Shown here in pieces: positions 17,399-26,314 of a stretch of 64,000 nt of DNA. Both the position numbers and the translations under genes were made by a program. Each line of letters starts with the position of its first letter. The first letter of the stretch is position 1. The notes below the pieces were generated by a model, which had not been told where the DNA came from, did not search any database, and was given only the letters and a program-made list of their open reading frames with translations. Source of the DNA: Actinomycetota bacterium (lineage in GTDB: Bacteria > Actinomycetota > Aquicultoria > Subteraquimicrobiales > UBA9087). The DNA is taken from NCBI GenBank assembly GCA_030019215.1, contig JASEEZ010000001.1:103876-167875 (forward strand), in the 5' to 3' direction.

Positions 17399-17434
17399 GA
17401 CCCCAACCTCGCCCAATAGTTCAACGCCCCAAGT

Positions 17435-17671
17435 GGACTGTTAGCAAGTTTGGTTTACACCCCACCGTTGGCGAAGTGAGGACCAAGTGTCGAGAAGACC
17501 GTGTCAGAGCCCCGCCAATAAAACCCTTGAACCATCAAAGGATTCAGCGCGGGGCGAGACCCGAGCGGCGGCTAAGGGATAAGTCTTGATTAAACTATAA
17601 ATGAGGCCGACCGCGTGTCTTCGAGACATTTGAGTCCAAACTATGTGTCAACTTATTTTTGTTAATAATCC
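17435..17671. mobile_element. MITE-like element, copy B (237 bp)
   Basis: Same ends and internal blocks as copy A (1808-2078). Left end GGACTGTTAGCAAG then GTTTACAC; inverted right end GGATTATTAACAA then AAGTTGACAC, a 27-base version with one extra base. The right end lies 3 bases from the T-run of the riboswitch terminator, and the left end 36 bases before ribD. It must therefore be transcribed in the rib leader whenever the terminator is read through. Confidence 0.65.
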
Positions 17672-17673
17672 AC

Positions 17674-17719
17674 CAAAAAAAACAAAGGAAAAAGCTAAGG
17701 GAGGAAGTCCTTAGCTTTT
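17674..17719 (-). terminator. Riboswitch-controlled intrinsic terminator of the rib operon
   Basis: Stem AAAGCTAAGGA / TCCCTTAGCTTT followed by TTCCTTTGTTTTTTTT on the minus strand, 11 bases after the FMN aptamer. This is the expected off-state platform of a transcription-terminating riboswitch. Confidence 0.85.
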
Positions 17720-17730
17720 CGCCGGTTAAC

Positions 17731-17881
17731 TTTCTCCCATCCAGACTATACTGTCGGCTCTGGAACTTTCCCAGATCAACCCCCGACACGTCGGGGGCTC
17801 GCGGACTTTTCCTCGACTAATTCGGGATTCACCGCCGGTCAGGAATTCCCCCGATATATCGGGGGTCACCTTGCCCCGAAA
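17731..17881 (-). promoter_or_regulatory. FMN riboswitch (RFN element)
   Basis: Minus strand reads GGGGCAAGGTGA ... AATTCCTGACCGGCGGTG, AAAGTCCGCGAG, TTGATCTGG, TTCCAGAGCCGACAGTATAG and TCTGGATGGGAGAAAG, the conserved RFN blocks in order. It senses FMN and controls the rib operon through the terminator at 17674-17719. Odd point: an 18-base palindrome (17848-17865) splits the normally uninterrupted GGTGAAATTCC segment, and a second palindrome (17780-17797) fills the variable arm. Confidence 0.95.
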
Positions 17882-17951
17882 GTTTCTCTATGCTTTTATG
17901 TTGTTTTATTTTAGCAAAATCCCCCAGGCTAAGCAACCATACCAAAAGCAG

Positions 17952-18650
17952 TCAACGGGAAATTGCTCTTCTCAAACCCCTGATCGCCTCCGCTATATCA
18001 AAATGATTAAAGACGGCGGAGCCAGCAACCAGTATATCTGCTCCCGCCTTCACTACATCCAGAGCATTCTCGGGGCAAATCCCGCCATCGACCTCGATCT
18101 CGACTGAAAGGTTTCGCTCTTTGATCATATCCCTCAAAAGACAGATTTTCTTCAATGACTGCGGAATGAACTCCTGTCCTCCAAAACCGGGGTTGACGGT
18201 CATCACAAGGGCAAAATCTATCTCGTCCAAGACGTTGGCCAGATTCGTCAAAGCGGTGGCTGGATTCAGGGCCACTCCCACCTTAACCCCGTCGTAGGAC
18301 TTAATCCTCTGAATGACCCGATGAAGATGCGTGCAGGCTTCGAGATGGACCGAAAGAAGATTTGCCCCGGCCCCGATGAAATCCTCGATGTAAAATTCGG
18401 GATTCGCGATCATCAAATGTACATCAAGGGGGAGCTTCGTACATCGCTTGACCGCAGAAACGACTAAGGGACCTACGGTAATATTGGGCACAAAGTGGCC
18501 ATCCATCACATCGACATGGATATAGTCCGCCCCGGCCTTCTCGGCCTTCTTTACCTGTTCGCACAGGGCTGTAAAATCGGCGGAAAGAATCGACGGAGCG
18601 ATCTTTGTCCCTCTTCGCCCCGCCGATGGCGGGGTAAATTTACGTTCCAC
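17952..18650 (-). CDS. rpe: Ribulose-phosphate 3-epimerase
   Basis: TIM-barrel epimerase of the pentose phosphate pathway interconverting ribulose-5-P and xylulose-5-P. Metal and active-site motifs are HVDVMDGHFVPNITVG, VHLM, VNPGFGGQ and EVDGGI. The family normally begins a few residues before IAPSILSADF. The frame stays open up to 18800, but the extra N-terminal stretch is encoded by stacked palindromes. GTG 18650 with AAGGGG upstream is a reasonable start and still adds TPPSAGRRG encoded by a CCCCGCC..GGCGGGG palindrome. Confidence 0.92.
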   Translation of the reverse strand: MERKFTPPSAGRRGTKIAPSILSADFTALCEQVKKAEKAGADYIHVDVMDGHFVPNITVGPLVVSAVKRCTKLPLDVHLMIANPEFYIEDFIGAGANLLSVHLEACTHLHRVIQRIKSYDGVKVGVALNPATALTNLANVLDEIDFALVMTVNPGFGGQEFIPQSLKKICLLRDMIKERNLSVEIEVDGGICPENALDVVKAGADILVAGSAVFNHFDIAEAIRGLRRAISR

Positions 18651-18889
18651 GGGAATCCCCTTAAACTCCTTTCGAAATTGCAGAGGTGGAGCCCCACGGA
18701 CTGATGTCCGTGGCACCTCCACATGCTTCGTCAGGGCGGAACCCTTCCGAAGCGTACCCGCCTTCGCCGAGGCTACGGCGGGGTACCCTTTTCGCTTCAT
18801 CCCCGCACTTACGTACGGGGCTTTCGCGAAGGAGGGTAAAAGAATTTTAGCATCAAGTCTCAGTTCAATTCAAGGAAAACAGGCGAAAC
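18651..18889. repeat. Cluster of palindromic units between rsmB and rpe
   Basis: At least three inverted repeats in tandem: CCACGGACTGATGTCCGTGG (18696-18715), a GTACCCGCC..GGCGGGGTACC unit (about 18745-18786) and CCCCGCAC..GTACGGGG (about 18800-18820). They are in open frame with rpe, giving a spurious or real N-terminal extension. Confidence 0.6.
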
Positions 18890-20455
18890 TCAACTTCGGA
18901 GAAGTCGAGCTATAAACATTCCATCGGTTCCATGTTTGTGGGGAAGAAGTTGAAACCCACCGTCAAAATTTGAATCCTGTGGCATATCCGGGACATCATC
19001 CAAGGAAAACTCTGGGTGCCCCTTCAAAAAACCCTTCACAACCTCGGTAGTTTCCTTCCTAGAGATGGTGCAAACAGAATAGACCAAAACCCCACCGGGC
19101 TTGACAAACCCTGCGGCGGACTCCAGTAGTCTCACTTGCAAACGAGAAAGTTCCTTGATCTGACCGAGGTTTTTTCGCCACCTGGAGTCAGGGCGTTTGG
19201 CCAGAACTCCCAAACCCGAACAGGGGGCATCCACCAAGATCCTGTCCACCGGCTCTTTGATTACCCCTCCCAAGAGGGTACCATCGGCCTCAACTGTAGC
19301 TACAATCTCCACCCCCAGCTGCTTGCAGGTTCTCCTGAGCAACCTCAAACGCTGAGCATGAATATCCACGGCGATGATCAAACCCTGGTTCCCCATCAAT
19401 TGGGCAAGGTGGGTGGTCTTTCCCCCGGGAGCAGCACACACATCCAGAATCGTCTCACCGGCCTGAGGAGCTACAACTCGGCTCACCAAAATGGAGCTCT
19501 CACCTTGAACCGTAAACAAGCCCTGCTTGAACTCGGGAAGATTCAAAACCGATCTTCCTTCTCTGATGATGAGAGCCTCGGGGATCAGTTCGCTTCGAAC
19601 AACCTTTAACTTTCTTTTCTCGAGAAGGGGGATTAGCTTTTCGGGGGATGTTTTTAGGGTGTTCACCCGCACTGAAAGCTTTGGGCGAAGATTATTTGCC
19701 TGACACAACTTCTCGGTCTCCTTCAAGCCTAACTCCTTCACCCACATCTTCACCATCCATCTGGGGTGCGAATACTTCAGCGAGATGAAATCGACGGGAT
19801 TCTTATTGAAATCGGGCCAGGGGAGTTCGTCTTTCTTGGTGGCTACCCGTCTCAAAACGGCATTTACGAAATTCGCTATGCGCGGTGGGAAAAACTTCTT
19901 GGCCAGCTTCACCGACTCATTGCAGGCTGCATGAGCGGGGATTCTCTCGGTAAAAATCAATTGGTAGCCACCCATCCTCAGAATGTCCAAAGCCAGCGGG
20001 GAAACAGACTCCAAGCCATGAGGCAAAAATCGACCAATTATCCAATCCAGAGTGCCCTCCGACCTCAGCGTCCCATAGACAATCTCCGTTGCCAAAGCTC
20101 GGTCGCGAGCAGAAAGACTGCTCTCACTGAGCATATGAGGCAGAAGGATGTTGGCATAGCCCTCCGTTTGATGAACCCTGTGAATTGCCTCCAGAGCCAA
20201 CTCCCTGGCCGTCCTTTTGGGCTGACTTGTCCCATCCCGCCATTGGCGGGGCCCAGTCCTTGCTTGTTCGCGGCCGGCTGGTTGCCTTTTCGCTTTTTGT
20301 CCTTTGTCGCTCGCCGTCCGCCGTCCGCCGACCGTCCTTCGTCTATCCGCCTTCATTTCCCGTCCTTCGCCCCGCTCGCTAGCTTTCATCCTCCACCGGA
20401 TACCGAGTACATCAACTTCCCAGTTGAACTTTTGCGTTCTTAGAAAAAACCTCAC
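18890..20455 (-). CDS. rsmB: 16S rRNA (cytosine-5) methyltransferase RsmB
   Basis: NusB-like RNA-binding domain (from TARELALEAIHRVHQ) followed by the SAM-dependent m5C methyltransferase. SAM site LDVCAAPGGKTTHLA; catalytic Cys pair in DAPCSGLG and YSVCTISRKE. It methylates C967 of 16S rRNA in E. coli. The frame opens at GTG 20455, but about 75 N-terminal residues are low-complexity (RRRTVGGRRTASDKGQKAK) and include a CCCGCC..GGCGGG palindrome; ATGs at 20389 or 20356 are alternatives. Fifth gene of the priA-def-nitroreductase-fmt-rsmB-rpe run. Confidence 0.92.
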   Translation of the reverse strand: MRFFLRTQKFNWEVDVLGIRWRMKASERGEGREMKADRRRTVGGRRTASDKGQKAKRQPAGREQARTGPRQWRDGTSQPKRTARELALEAIHRVHQTEGYANILLPHMLSESSLSARDRALATEIVYGTLRSEGTLDWIIGRFLPHGLESVSPLALDILRMGGYQLIFTERIPAHAACNESVKLAKKFFPPRIANFVNAVLRRVATKKDELPWPDFNKNPVDFISLKYSHPRWMVKMWVKELGLKETEKLCQANNLRPKLSVRVNTLKTSPEKLIPLLEKRKLKVVRSELIPEALIIREGRSVLNLPEFKQGLFTVQGESSILVSRVVAPQAGETILDVCAAPGGKTTHLAQLMGNQGLIIAVDIHAQRLRLLRRTCKQLGVEIVATVEADGTLLGGVIKEPVDRILVDAPCSGLGVLAKRPDSRWRKNLGQIKELSRLQVRLLESAAGFVKPGGVLVYSVCTISRKETTEVVKGFLKGHPEFSLDDVPDMPQDSNFDGGFQLLPHKHGTDGMFIARLLRS

Positions 20456-20462
20456 TCATTCT
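20426..20462. repeat. Dispersed short repeat, copy upstream of rsmB
   Basis: GAACTTTTGCGTTCTTAGA followed by an A-rich stretch and CCTCACTCATT. The same words in the same order lie at 22706-22742 upstream of def. In both copies a GGTGGAGGA sequence follows toward the downstream gene. Confidence 0.6.
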
Positions 20463-20558
20463 GGCCGTACTGCACCTGCCCCGTGTCCCGACTTGTCGGG
20501 ATTTTCGGGGTGTTTTCGGAGGTCTGGCCTTTGCCAAAATCAATTGTTTGCCCATAGT

Positions 20559-21512
20559 TTAAAAGCGCAAAAGTTTACTTCCCAGCTTTTCTCCCGCTTT
20601 AACTTCGTGTCCCCGACAAAACTCCGTCGCCGTCATCGCCTGCCTGCCCTCAAGTTGAACCCGGCTCACCAGAAGCTCTCCTTGACCACAGGCAACTACA
20701 AATCCCCTCCTCGCATCGACCTCGAGGACAATCCCCGGTTTTAGGTCCTCCCGACTCGATACCCCACTCAGAGCCTCCCATATCTTCAACCGCTTCCCCT
20801 TATAAAATGTGTACGCCCCCGGCTGAGGGTTCAATGCCCGAATGAGATTTCGAACGCTCTCCGCGGAAAGAGACCAGTCGATGAAGGCCTCTTCCTTCGC
20901 CACCTTTGGAGCATAAGTAGCGATCTTCTCATCCTGCTCCACCGGAGTTATCGCTTCCCTCGATAGGCCCTCGATGGTCGTCAGAAGGAGTTCTGCTCCC
21001 AACCTCGAAAGCCTCTCGCTTAAATCCCCAGCGGTATCATCGGGGCCAACAGGAACGGCGGATTGCAAGAGGATATCCCCCATATCCAGGCCCTCGTCCA
21101 TAAAAATCGTCGTAACACCGGTTATTTCACAGCCATCCATTATCGCTCTCTGGATAGGAGCCGCGCCACGATACTTGGGGAGAAGAGAGGCATGAACATT
21201 CACACAGCCGTATCTGGGCAAACGCAAAAGCCAACCGGGAATTATTTGCCCGTAAGCGACGACGACCACCAGATCCGGCCTCAGCTCATCAATCTTCCGC
21301 TTAAAGCTCTCATCGTTCAAAGTCGACGGTTGCAGGACGGGTAGGTGATTTTCCGATGCCAATTCCTTGACGGGAGAAGGAGAAAGATGAAGGTGTCTTC
21401 CCTTGGGGCGATCCGGCTGGGTGACCACCGCTACTATCTCGTGTTCGCTCTCGAGAAGACCCCGAAGGCTCGGCACCGCAAATTCCGGTGTACCCATGAA
21501 GACTATCCTCAA
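20559..21512 (-). CDS. fmt: Methionyl-tRNA formyltransferase
   Basis: About 317 residues. N-terminal formyltransferase domain RIVFMGTPEFAVPSL, formyl-tetrahydrofolate site VNVHASLLPKYRGAAPIQRAI, and a C-terminal OB domain. It formylates initiator Met-tRNA; its partner def lies two genes upstream. Start TTG 21512 has GGAGGG 8-9 bases upstream, while the GTG at 21521 is too close to that site. The region overlaps the stop of the nitroreductase gene, so coupling is likely. Confidence 0.94.
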   Translation of the reverse strand: MRIVFMGTPEFAVPSLRGLLESEHEIVAVVTQPDRPKGRHLHLSPSPVKELASENHLPVLQPSTLNDESFKRKIDELRPDLVVVVAYGQIIPGWLLRLPRYGCVNVHASLLPKYRGAAPIQRAIMDGCEITGVTTIFMDEGLDMGDILLQSAVPVGPDDTAGDLSERLSRLGAELLLTTIEGLSREAITPVEQDEKIATYAPKVAKEEAFIDWSLSAESVRNLIRALNPQPGAYTFYKGKRLKIWEALSGVSSREDLKPGIVLEVDARRGFVVACGQGELLVSRVQLEGRQAMTATEFCRGHEVKAGEKLGSKLLRF

Positions 21513-21517
21513 GCAAA

Positions 21518-22162
21518 TCACCCTCCGCGAGGAGATCCCTTCAGCTTCTCCAGAATCCTCCCGATCGGCCTCAAGAGAATTCCAGTCACCTTGCCCATGA
21601 CCGAAAGAGGACCAGCCTTCATAGATCGAGAAACCAAACCGGATGCCTTGCCCGGGGTAAAGGAATTAAGGCTAGTGACCTCCTCCAGATCCAGACGCGG
21701 TGGGGGCTTGGGGATCTCGGCGGGATAGCCCAAAGTAACCAGCCCCACCACGGCAAAATGATCGGGTATGTTTAGGATCTCCTTGACTCGCTCTTCATCG
21801 TATATTCCAATCCAACAACTCCCCAGACCGAGAGCATGAGCCGCGATCATCAAGTTCTCCCCCGCTAAAGAACAATCAATCTTATACCAGTCCGATTTTC
21901 TCGTATCCCCGCAGATGACGATGAGAACGGGGACTTCCGAAACGTGATGGGACTTGAGAAAATAAAATCTAGCCCCTCTCCCTATCTCCTCCTTCAAACG
22001 AGGATCGGTGACCACCACAAATCTCCAGGGCTGCAGATTTCCCCCAGTGGGAGCCCAACGAGCCACATCGAGAATTTGTAAAATGGTCTCCCTTGAAACA
22101 GCCTTCTCTTTGTATCTTCGGACGCTTCGGCGAGACTTTATTAGATGTAGCAGGTCAGTCAT
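21518..22162 (-). CDS. Nitroreductase family protein
   Basis: About 214 residues of the FMN-dependent nitroreductase fold: LIKSRRSVRRYKEKAVS (FMN phosphate-binding Arg run), ARWAPTGGNLQPWRFVVV, and LGLGSCWIGIYDEERVKEIL. It reduces an unknown substrate using NAD(P)H. The ATG at 22162 overlaps the def stop by 8 bases (ATGACTGA), implying coupling; a further-upstream start at 22207 would overlap def more. Its place between def and fmt is unusual, since those two are normally adjacent. Confidence 0.88.
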   Translation of the reverse strand: MTDLLHLIKSRRSVRRYKEKAVSRETILQILDVARWAPTGGNLQPWRFVVVTDPRLKEEIGRGARFYFLKSHHVSEVPVLIVICGDTRKSDWYKIDCSLAGENLMIAAHALGLGSCWIGIYDEERVKEILNIPDHFAVVGLVTLGYPAEIPKPPPRLDLEEVTSLNSFTPGKASGLVSRSMKAGPLSVMGKVTGILLRPIGRILEKLKGSPRGG

Positions 22163-22685
22163 GAGATCCCCGGCGGAGAATTTCCTGTTGAGGAACGGTT
22201 TGGGCAAATCCGCTCATTTGCTGCAGAGTCTTTCTGCGTTCAGCCTTGCTCATCCGATCAAGGATGAGGATGCCATCAAGATGATCCACTTCATGCTGGA
22301 TGACCCTGGCCAATAATCCCTCCGCCCTAAACTCCACCTTTTTCCCCTCCGGTGTGAGTGCTCTCACTTTTATCTTCTCTGAACGCTTTATGGGCACTTT
22401 GATGTCGGGGACGCTCAAACACCCTTCTTCCTCTTCTTCCGTCTTCTTGCTTCGCCAGACTATCTCCGGATTGATGTAGGAGACGAGGCCCTCACCTAGA
22501 TCAAATATAAATACTCGTTTGAGAACACCAACCTGAGGGGCAGCCAATCCTATGCCCTGTGCATCGTACATGATCTCGGCCAAGTTCTTGATCAGATCCC
22601 TGATTCCATGATCCACTTCCCTTACCGGAAGCGACTTCTCATTTAACGCCGGATCGCCAAATCTCCTTATAGATAAAACAGCCAT
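22155..22685 (-). CDS. def: Peptide deformylase
   Basis: A 176-residue metalloprotease that removes the N-formyl group from new proteins. All three motifs are intact: GIGLAAPQVG, EGCLSVPDI (metal Cys) and QHEVDHLDGIL (two metal His, catalytic Glu). The ATG at 22685 has GGTGGAGG upstream; the longer frame to 22697 lacks a site. It is followed by the nitroreductase and fmt. Confidence 0.95.
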   Translation of the reverse strand: MAVLSIRRFGDPALNEKSLPVREVDHGIRDLIKNLAEIMYDAQGIGLAAPQVGVLKRVFIFDLGEGLVSYINPEIVWRSKKTEEEEEGCLSVPDIKVPIKRSEKIKVRALTPEGKKVEFRAEGLLARVIQHEVDHLDGILILDRMSKAERRKTLQQMSGFAQTVPQQEILRRGSHD

Positions 22686-22705
22686 GTCTTCCTCCACCTA
22701 AAAGT

Positions 22706-22742
22706 GAACTTTTGCGTTCTTAGAGAAGAAAGCCTCATTCAT
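22706..22742. repeat. Dispersed short repeat, copy upstream of def
   Basis: GAACTTTTGCGTTCTTAGA then AAGCCTCATTCAT, matching the copy at 20426-20462. It lies between the priA stop and the def ribosome site. Confidence 0.6.
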
Positions 22743-22777
22743 GCCAAACACTTTAAGATTCAACCCCACCATCCACG

Positions 22778-25288
22778 CTATAGCATCCAGACCGGGTCCA
22801 CATCGATGGAAATATTCACATCCTCCGCACAATCTTCGGGCAACAGCCGCCTAAAATTCTCCCTTAAGAAACCTTTGACCACAGCAGGATCGCCTACCTT
22901 CAAGATTATATGCCATCTGAACTTGTTTTTTATCTTGGGGAGCGGAGCCGGAGCCGGACCAAGCATGCCCACCAGGCCATCGAGTTTAACCGAGGTGAGA
23001 AACTTACCCGCCTCACTCGCCGCCTTCTCCGTCCGAGCTTCATCCCTTCCCGAGATAAGGATGTTGACCAGATGGCAGAAGGGGGGATAGAGCAGCTCCT
23101 CCCTCAAGGGCAGCTCCTGAGAGTAAAAGTGATCATAATCGCCCTGGGTTAGAGCCTGGATAGCATAGCTCTCGGGCAAATAGGTTTGGACAATGACCCT
23201 GCCGGGGCGTTTTCCTCGACCTGCCCTTCCGCTCACCTGCATCAGCAATTGAAAAGTCCTCTCACCAGCTCGAAAATCGGGAAGGTTCAGAGCTGTATCG
23301 GCATTGATGACTCCCACCAAAGTAACCTCGGGAAAATCCAGGCCCTTGGCGATCATCTGGGTGCCCAAAAGCACACTCACCTCTCGGCTCTGGAACTCCA
23401 TCAACCTCCTACGATGCGATTCTCTCCGGGTGGTGGTATCAGCATCCATTCTTATCACAGCAAGTTCCGGGAAGAACCTCTTCAGCTCGTTTTCGACCTT
23501 TTGAGTCCCCACGCCGAAATACCCAATTCTATAACCACCACATCGGGGACAAATTTCGGGAGCCGGTGCCACATAATTGCAGTGATGACACTTCAAAACC
23601 CTTTTGTCGGCATGATAAGTCAAGGAAACGGCACACTTTTTACATTTTAGCACCAAACCACATTCCCTGCATAGGATGAAGCTGGAAAACCCCCGCCTGT
23701 TCAGAAAGAGGATCATCTTCCCCCGTGACCTTATGCACTCTTCCATCGCCTCTCGGAGACGCAAACTGAAGATGCCACGGTTACCGTTCTTCGTCTCATC
23801 GCGCATGTCCACTATCTCGATGTCAGGTAAAGGTCTATCCTCGATTCTCCTTGTCAACCTGGCCAGCTTGAACTGTCCTCTTTCGGCGCAGAACTTACTC
23901 TCCACAGCCGGGGTGGCGCTCCCCAAGATCACACAGGCGCCGCTCAACTGTGCCCTCTTCAATGCAACCTCACGGGCATGATATCTGGGATTCCGATTTT
24001 GCTTGTACGTGGTCTCGTGTTCTTCGTCCACAATGATCAATCCCAGGTTTCGAAGGGGGGCAAAGAGCGCAGAGCGGGCCCCAACCACGACCTTGAAATC
24101 TCCCTCCTTTATCCTTCTCCACTGGTCAAACCTTTCTCCCATTCCAAGACCGCTATGAAGAACTGCCACGATTTCACCGAATCTTGCCCGGAATCGATGA
24201 ACAGTCTGAGGGGTGAGAGCGATCTCGGAAACGAGAACGATGGCCGTTTTCCCCTTCGATAGGGCGTGGGCGATGGCCTGCAGATAAACCTCCGTCTTGC
24301 CGCTTCCGGTAACCCCTTGCAAAAGAAGGGTGGCCGAAATACCCTTGTCCAAAACATCTTTCACCTCACCCACGGCTTTCTCTTGTTCGCCGGTCAAGCT
24401 CGTGGGGAGCCGAACGACCTCAGGATAGTAGAAATCCAGTTCCCGAAAGGTAGAGTATTCAAAAAGCTCAACGAGACTCTTGGTCACCAGAGAACTCAGA
24501 GAAGCACGCGGGGCATCGGCCAAGGAAAGTAGTTCGTGAACGGGCATTTGCTCGCCCTCCAGGAGTATCTCCAGAATTCTCTGTTGCTTGGGGGCCCTTG
24601 TCGTGAGATCGGAAACGACCTCCCTTGCCCTCGCCGGTGAGACCCCCAGCCTTATCCATTGTTCATGTTTGATATCAACCTTGGGCTCACTGACACAATA
24701 CTTTCTGGAGACAAAGCCTTCTCCCTCAAGCTCGCCGATGAGGGAGGATGTCCGCTTTCCGAATGTCTTCCTGAGGGCTCCCGGGGAAGCCTTCCCGCCA
24801 AGCTCGGCCATCTTCCGCAGTACCTCTCGTCGTTGGCGAGCAGAGGCGGGAACCTTCTCGAGTAATTTACCGATGTCACCGTTCAGCAAAATATGTTGAG
24901 ATACCCTCCTTCCCCTCCCGGGAGGAAGAGCAAGTTTAAGAGCCTCACCCAACGTGGAAAGGTAATAATCGGCGACCCAGCGGCAAAGATCGACCATCTC
25001 TCGATCGAAGGCGGGAGTCTCCTCGATGACCTCCCTGATTGGGCTGAGTCGCGGAAATAAACGTTCTGAGGTCAAAGCGATGACGTAACCTACCCTCAAG
25101 CTCGGACCAAAGGGGACCAAAACCGTGGAGCCTATATCAACCTTAGTGGATAGGGCAGAAGGGATGATGTATTCAAAGGGATGATCGACTTCCCGTACGG
25201 GGATATCAATAATAACCTGGGCATAGCGCTGCTCTGGAGTCAATGGGTGCGGTCCTCCATCAAGATATTTCCCGTTGATTATAACCAA
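22778..25288 (-). CDS. priA: Primosomal protein N' (replication restart helicase)
   Basis: An 836-residue superfamily 2 helicase. N-terminal DNA-binding domain (AQVIIDIPVREVDHPFEY), Walker A GVTGSGKTEVY (residues 325-335), Walker B DEEH (421-424), and paired zinc sites CRECGLVLKCKKC and CHHC..CPRCGG. Many actinobacterial PriA proteins are degenerate helicases; this one keeps the ATPase motifs. First candidate start is TTG 25288; TTG 25243 with GGAGG upstream is an alternative. Divergent from the RlpA-like gene. Confidence 0.95.
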   Translation of the reverse strand: MVIINGKYLDGGPHPLTPEQRYAQVIIDIPVREVDHPFEYIIPSALSTKVDIGSTVLVPFGPSLRVGYVIALTSERLFPRLSPIREVIEETPAFDREMVDLCRWVADYYLSTLGEALKLALPPGRGRRVSQHILLNGDIGKLLEKVPASARQRREVLRKMAELGGKASPGALRKTFGKRTSSLIGELEGEGFVSRKYCVSEPKVDIKHEQWIRLGVSPARAREVVSDLTTRAPKQQRILEILLEGEQMPVHELLSLADAPRASLSSLVTKSLVELFEYSTFRELDFYYPEVVRLPTSLTGEQEKAVGEVKDVLDKGISATLLLQGVTGSGKTEVYLQAIAHALSKGKTAIVLVSEIALTPQTVHRFRARFGEIVAVLHSGLGMGERFDQWRRIKEGDFKVVVGARSALFAPLRNLGLIIVDEEHETTYKQNRNPRYHAREVALKRAQLSGACVILGSATPAVESKFCAERGQFKLARLTRRIEDRPLPDIEIVDMRDETKNGNRGIFSLRLREAMEECIRSRGKMILFLNRRGFSSFILCRECGLVLKCKKCAVSLTYHADKRVLKCHHCNYVAPAPEICPRCGGYRIGYFGVGTQKVENELKRFFPELAVIRMDADTTTRRESHRRRLMEFQSREVSVLLGTQMIAKGLDFPEVTLVGVINADTALNLPDFRAGERTFQLLMQVSGRAGRGKRPGRVIVQTYLPESYAIQALTQGDYDHFYSQELPLREELLYPPFCHLVNILISGRDEARTEKAASEAGKFLTSVKLDGLVGMLGPAPAPLPKIKNKFRWHIILKVGDPAVVKGFLRENFRRLLPEDCAEDVNISIDVDPVWML

Positions 25289-25366
25289 TTTCTGACTCCC
25301 CCGATAGACTCCAAGATTTCAACTTCTGATATAATCTTTTCACCAACTAACTATGGAGGGTTGAGA

Positions 25367-26314
25367 TTGGCAATCCTTTCGCCCCCAGACGCACGTTTAC
25401 CCCGTAAGACCTTCGGTCTCTTATGGGGTAAACGGAGTGCATACAAACATTGGGCTGTGTTGATTGGTCTTGTCCTTGTTTTCTCCTGCCTGTCCTTTCC
25501 CACCCACTCTTCCGCCGTCACCCAAAAGGAAGTCGAGAAAGCCAAGACGGAGGCTTCTCGAGTAGACAAGCGCCTCGCCGAAATCATTGAAGAGTACACC
25601 GAGGCAACCGACGAGTTGGCAAAACTTCAAAGAACAATCGAGCAGAATCAAAAACTCCTCAAAGAAGCCGAGATGAAATTGAATCGTGCCGTTCAAAATC
25701 TAAACCGTCGAGTCGTCAATCTGTACAAGGAAAAGCCCACCACCCTGCTCACAACCCTTCTGCACAGCCAAGACCTTCGGGAATTCCTTCTCAAGCTCGA
25801 CTTCCTGATCAGAATCGCTCAGCAAGATGCAAAGTTGGTGAACTCCCTGAAGAACTCCCAGAAGGAAGTGGAAAAGGCAATCACACAAATGGAGAGCGCA
25901 AGGTTGAAACAGGAAGAAGTCGTGGATAGACTTCAGCGCCTCAAAGATCAACTCCAAAAGGAATTAGAGGCAAAGCAAGATAAAGTCGCCCACCTTCAAA
26001 GAGAACTGGAGCGCCAGCGCAAAGCAGAGGAAATGGCCAGAAAACTCACTGCCAGGAGAATTTCCATCCCTCCCCCCTCTGGGAAAACCGAGGAAGGGTG
26101 GGCCAGTTGGTATGGGATTGCGGGATATACCGCAGCTCACCGGACACTTCCCTTCAAGGCGAAAGTTAGGGTAACCAACCTCATTAATGGGAATCAGGTC
26201 GAGGTGACGATAGTGGATAGGGGACCCTTTACGTCTAGTCGAATCATTGACCTCTCCAGAGAGTCCTTCTCACAACTCGCTCCCCTAAGCCGGGGCTATG
26301 CTACGTGCGCCTAG
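25367..26314 (+). CDS. Secreted coiled-coil protein with C-terminal RlpA-like domain
   Basis: About 315 residues. A signal peptide ([17 protein letters not shown]) is followed by long coiled coils ([22 protein letters not shown] and on, to about residue 235), like PcsB/CwlO hinges, and then a 3D/RlpA double-psi barrel ([26 protein letters not shown]). It probably acts in cell-wall remodelling. TTG 25367 has GGAGG 7 bases upstream. Before the signal peptide, a palindrome at 25395-25433 encodes [11 protein letters not shown]. The end is odd: in the +1 frame the sequence continues CYVRLEVL to a TGA at 26325, the usual RlpA ending, so a base is probably missing in the GGGG run near 26292. Confidence 0.85.
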   Translation: MAILSPPDARLPRKTFGLLWGKRSAYKHWAVLIGLVLVFSCLSFPTHSSAVTQKEVEKAKTEASRVDKRLAEIIEEYTEATDELAKLQRTIEQNQKLLKEAEMKLNRAVQNLNRRVVNLYKEKPTTLLTTLLHSQDLREFLLKLDFLIRIAQQDAKLVNSLKNSQKEVEKAITQMESARLKQEEVVDRLQRLKDQLQKELEAKQDKVAHLQRELERQRKAEEMARKLTARRISIPPPSGKTEEGWASWYGIAGYTAAHRTLPFKAKVRVTNLINGNQVEVTIVDRGPFTSSRIIDLSRESFSQLAPLSRGYATCA

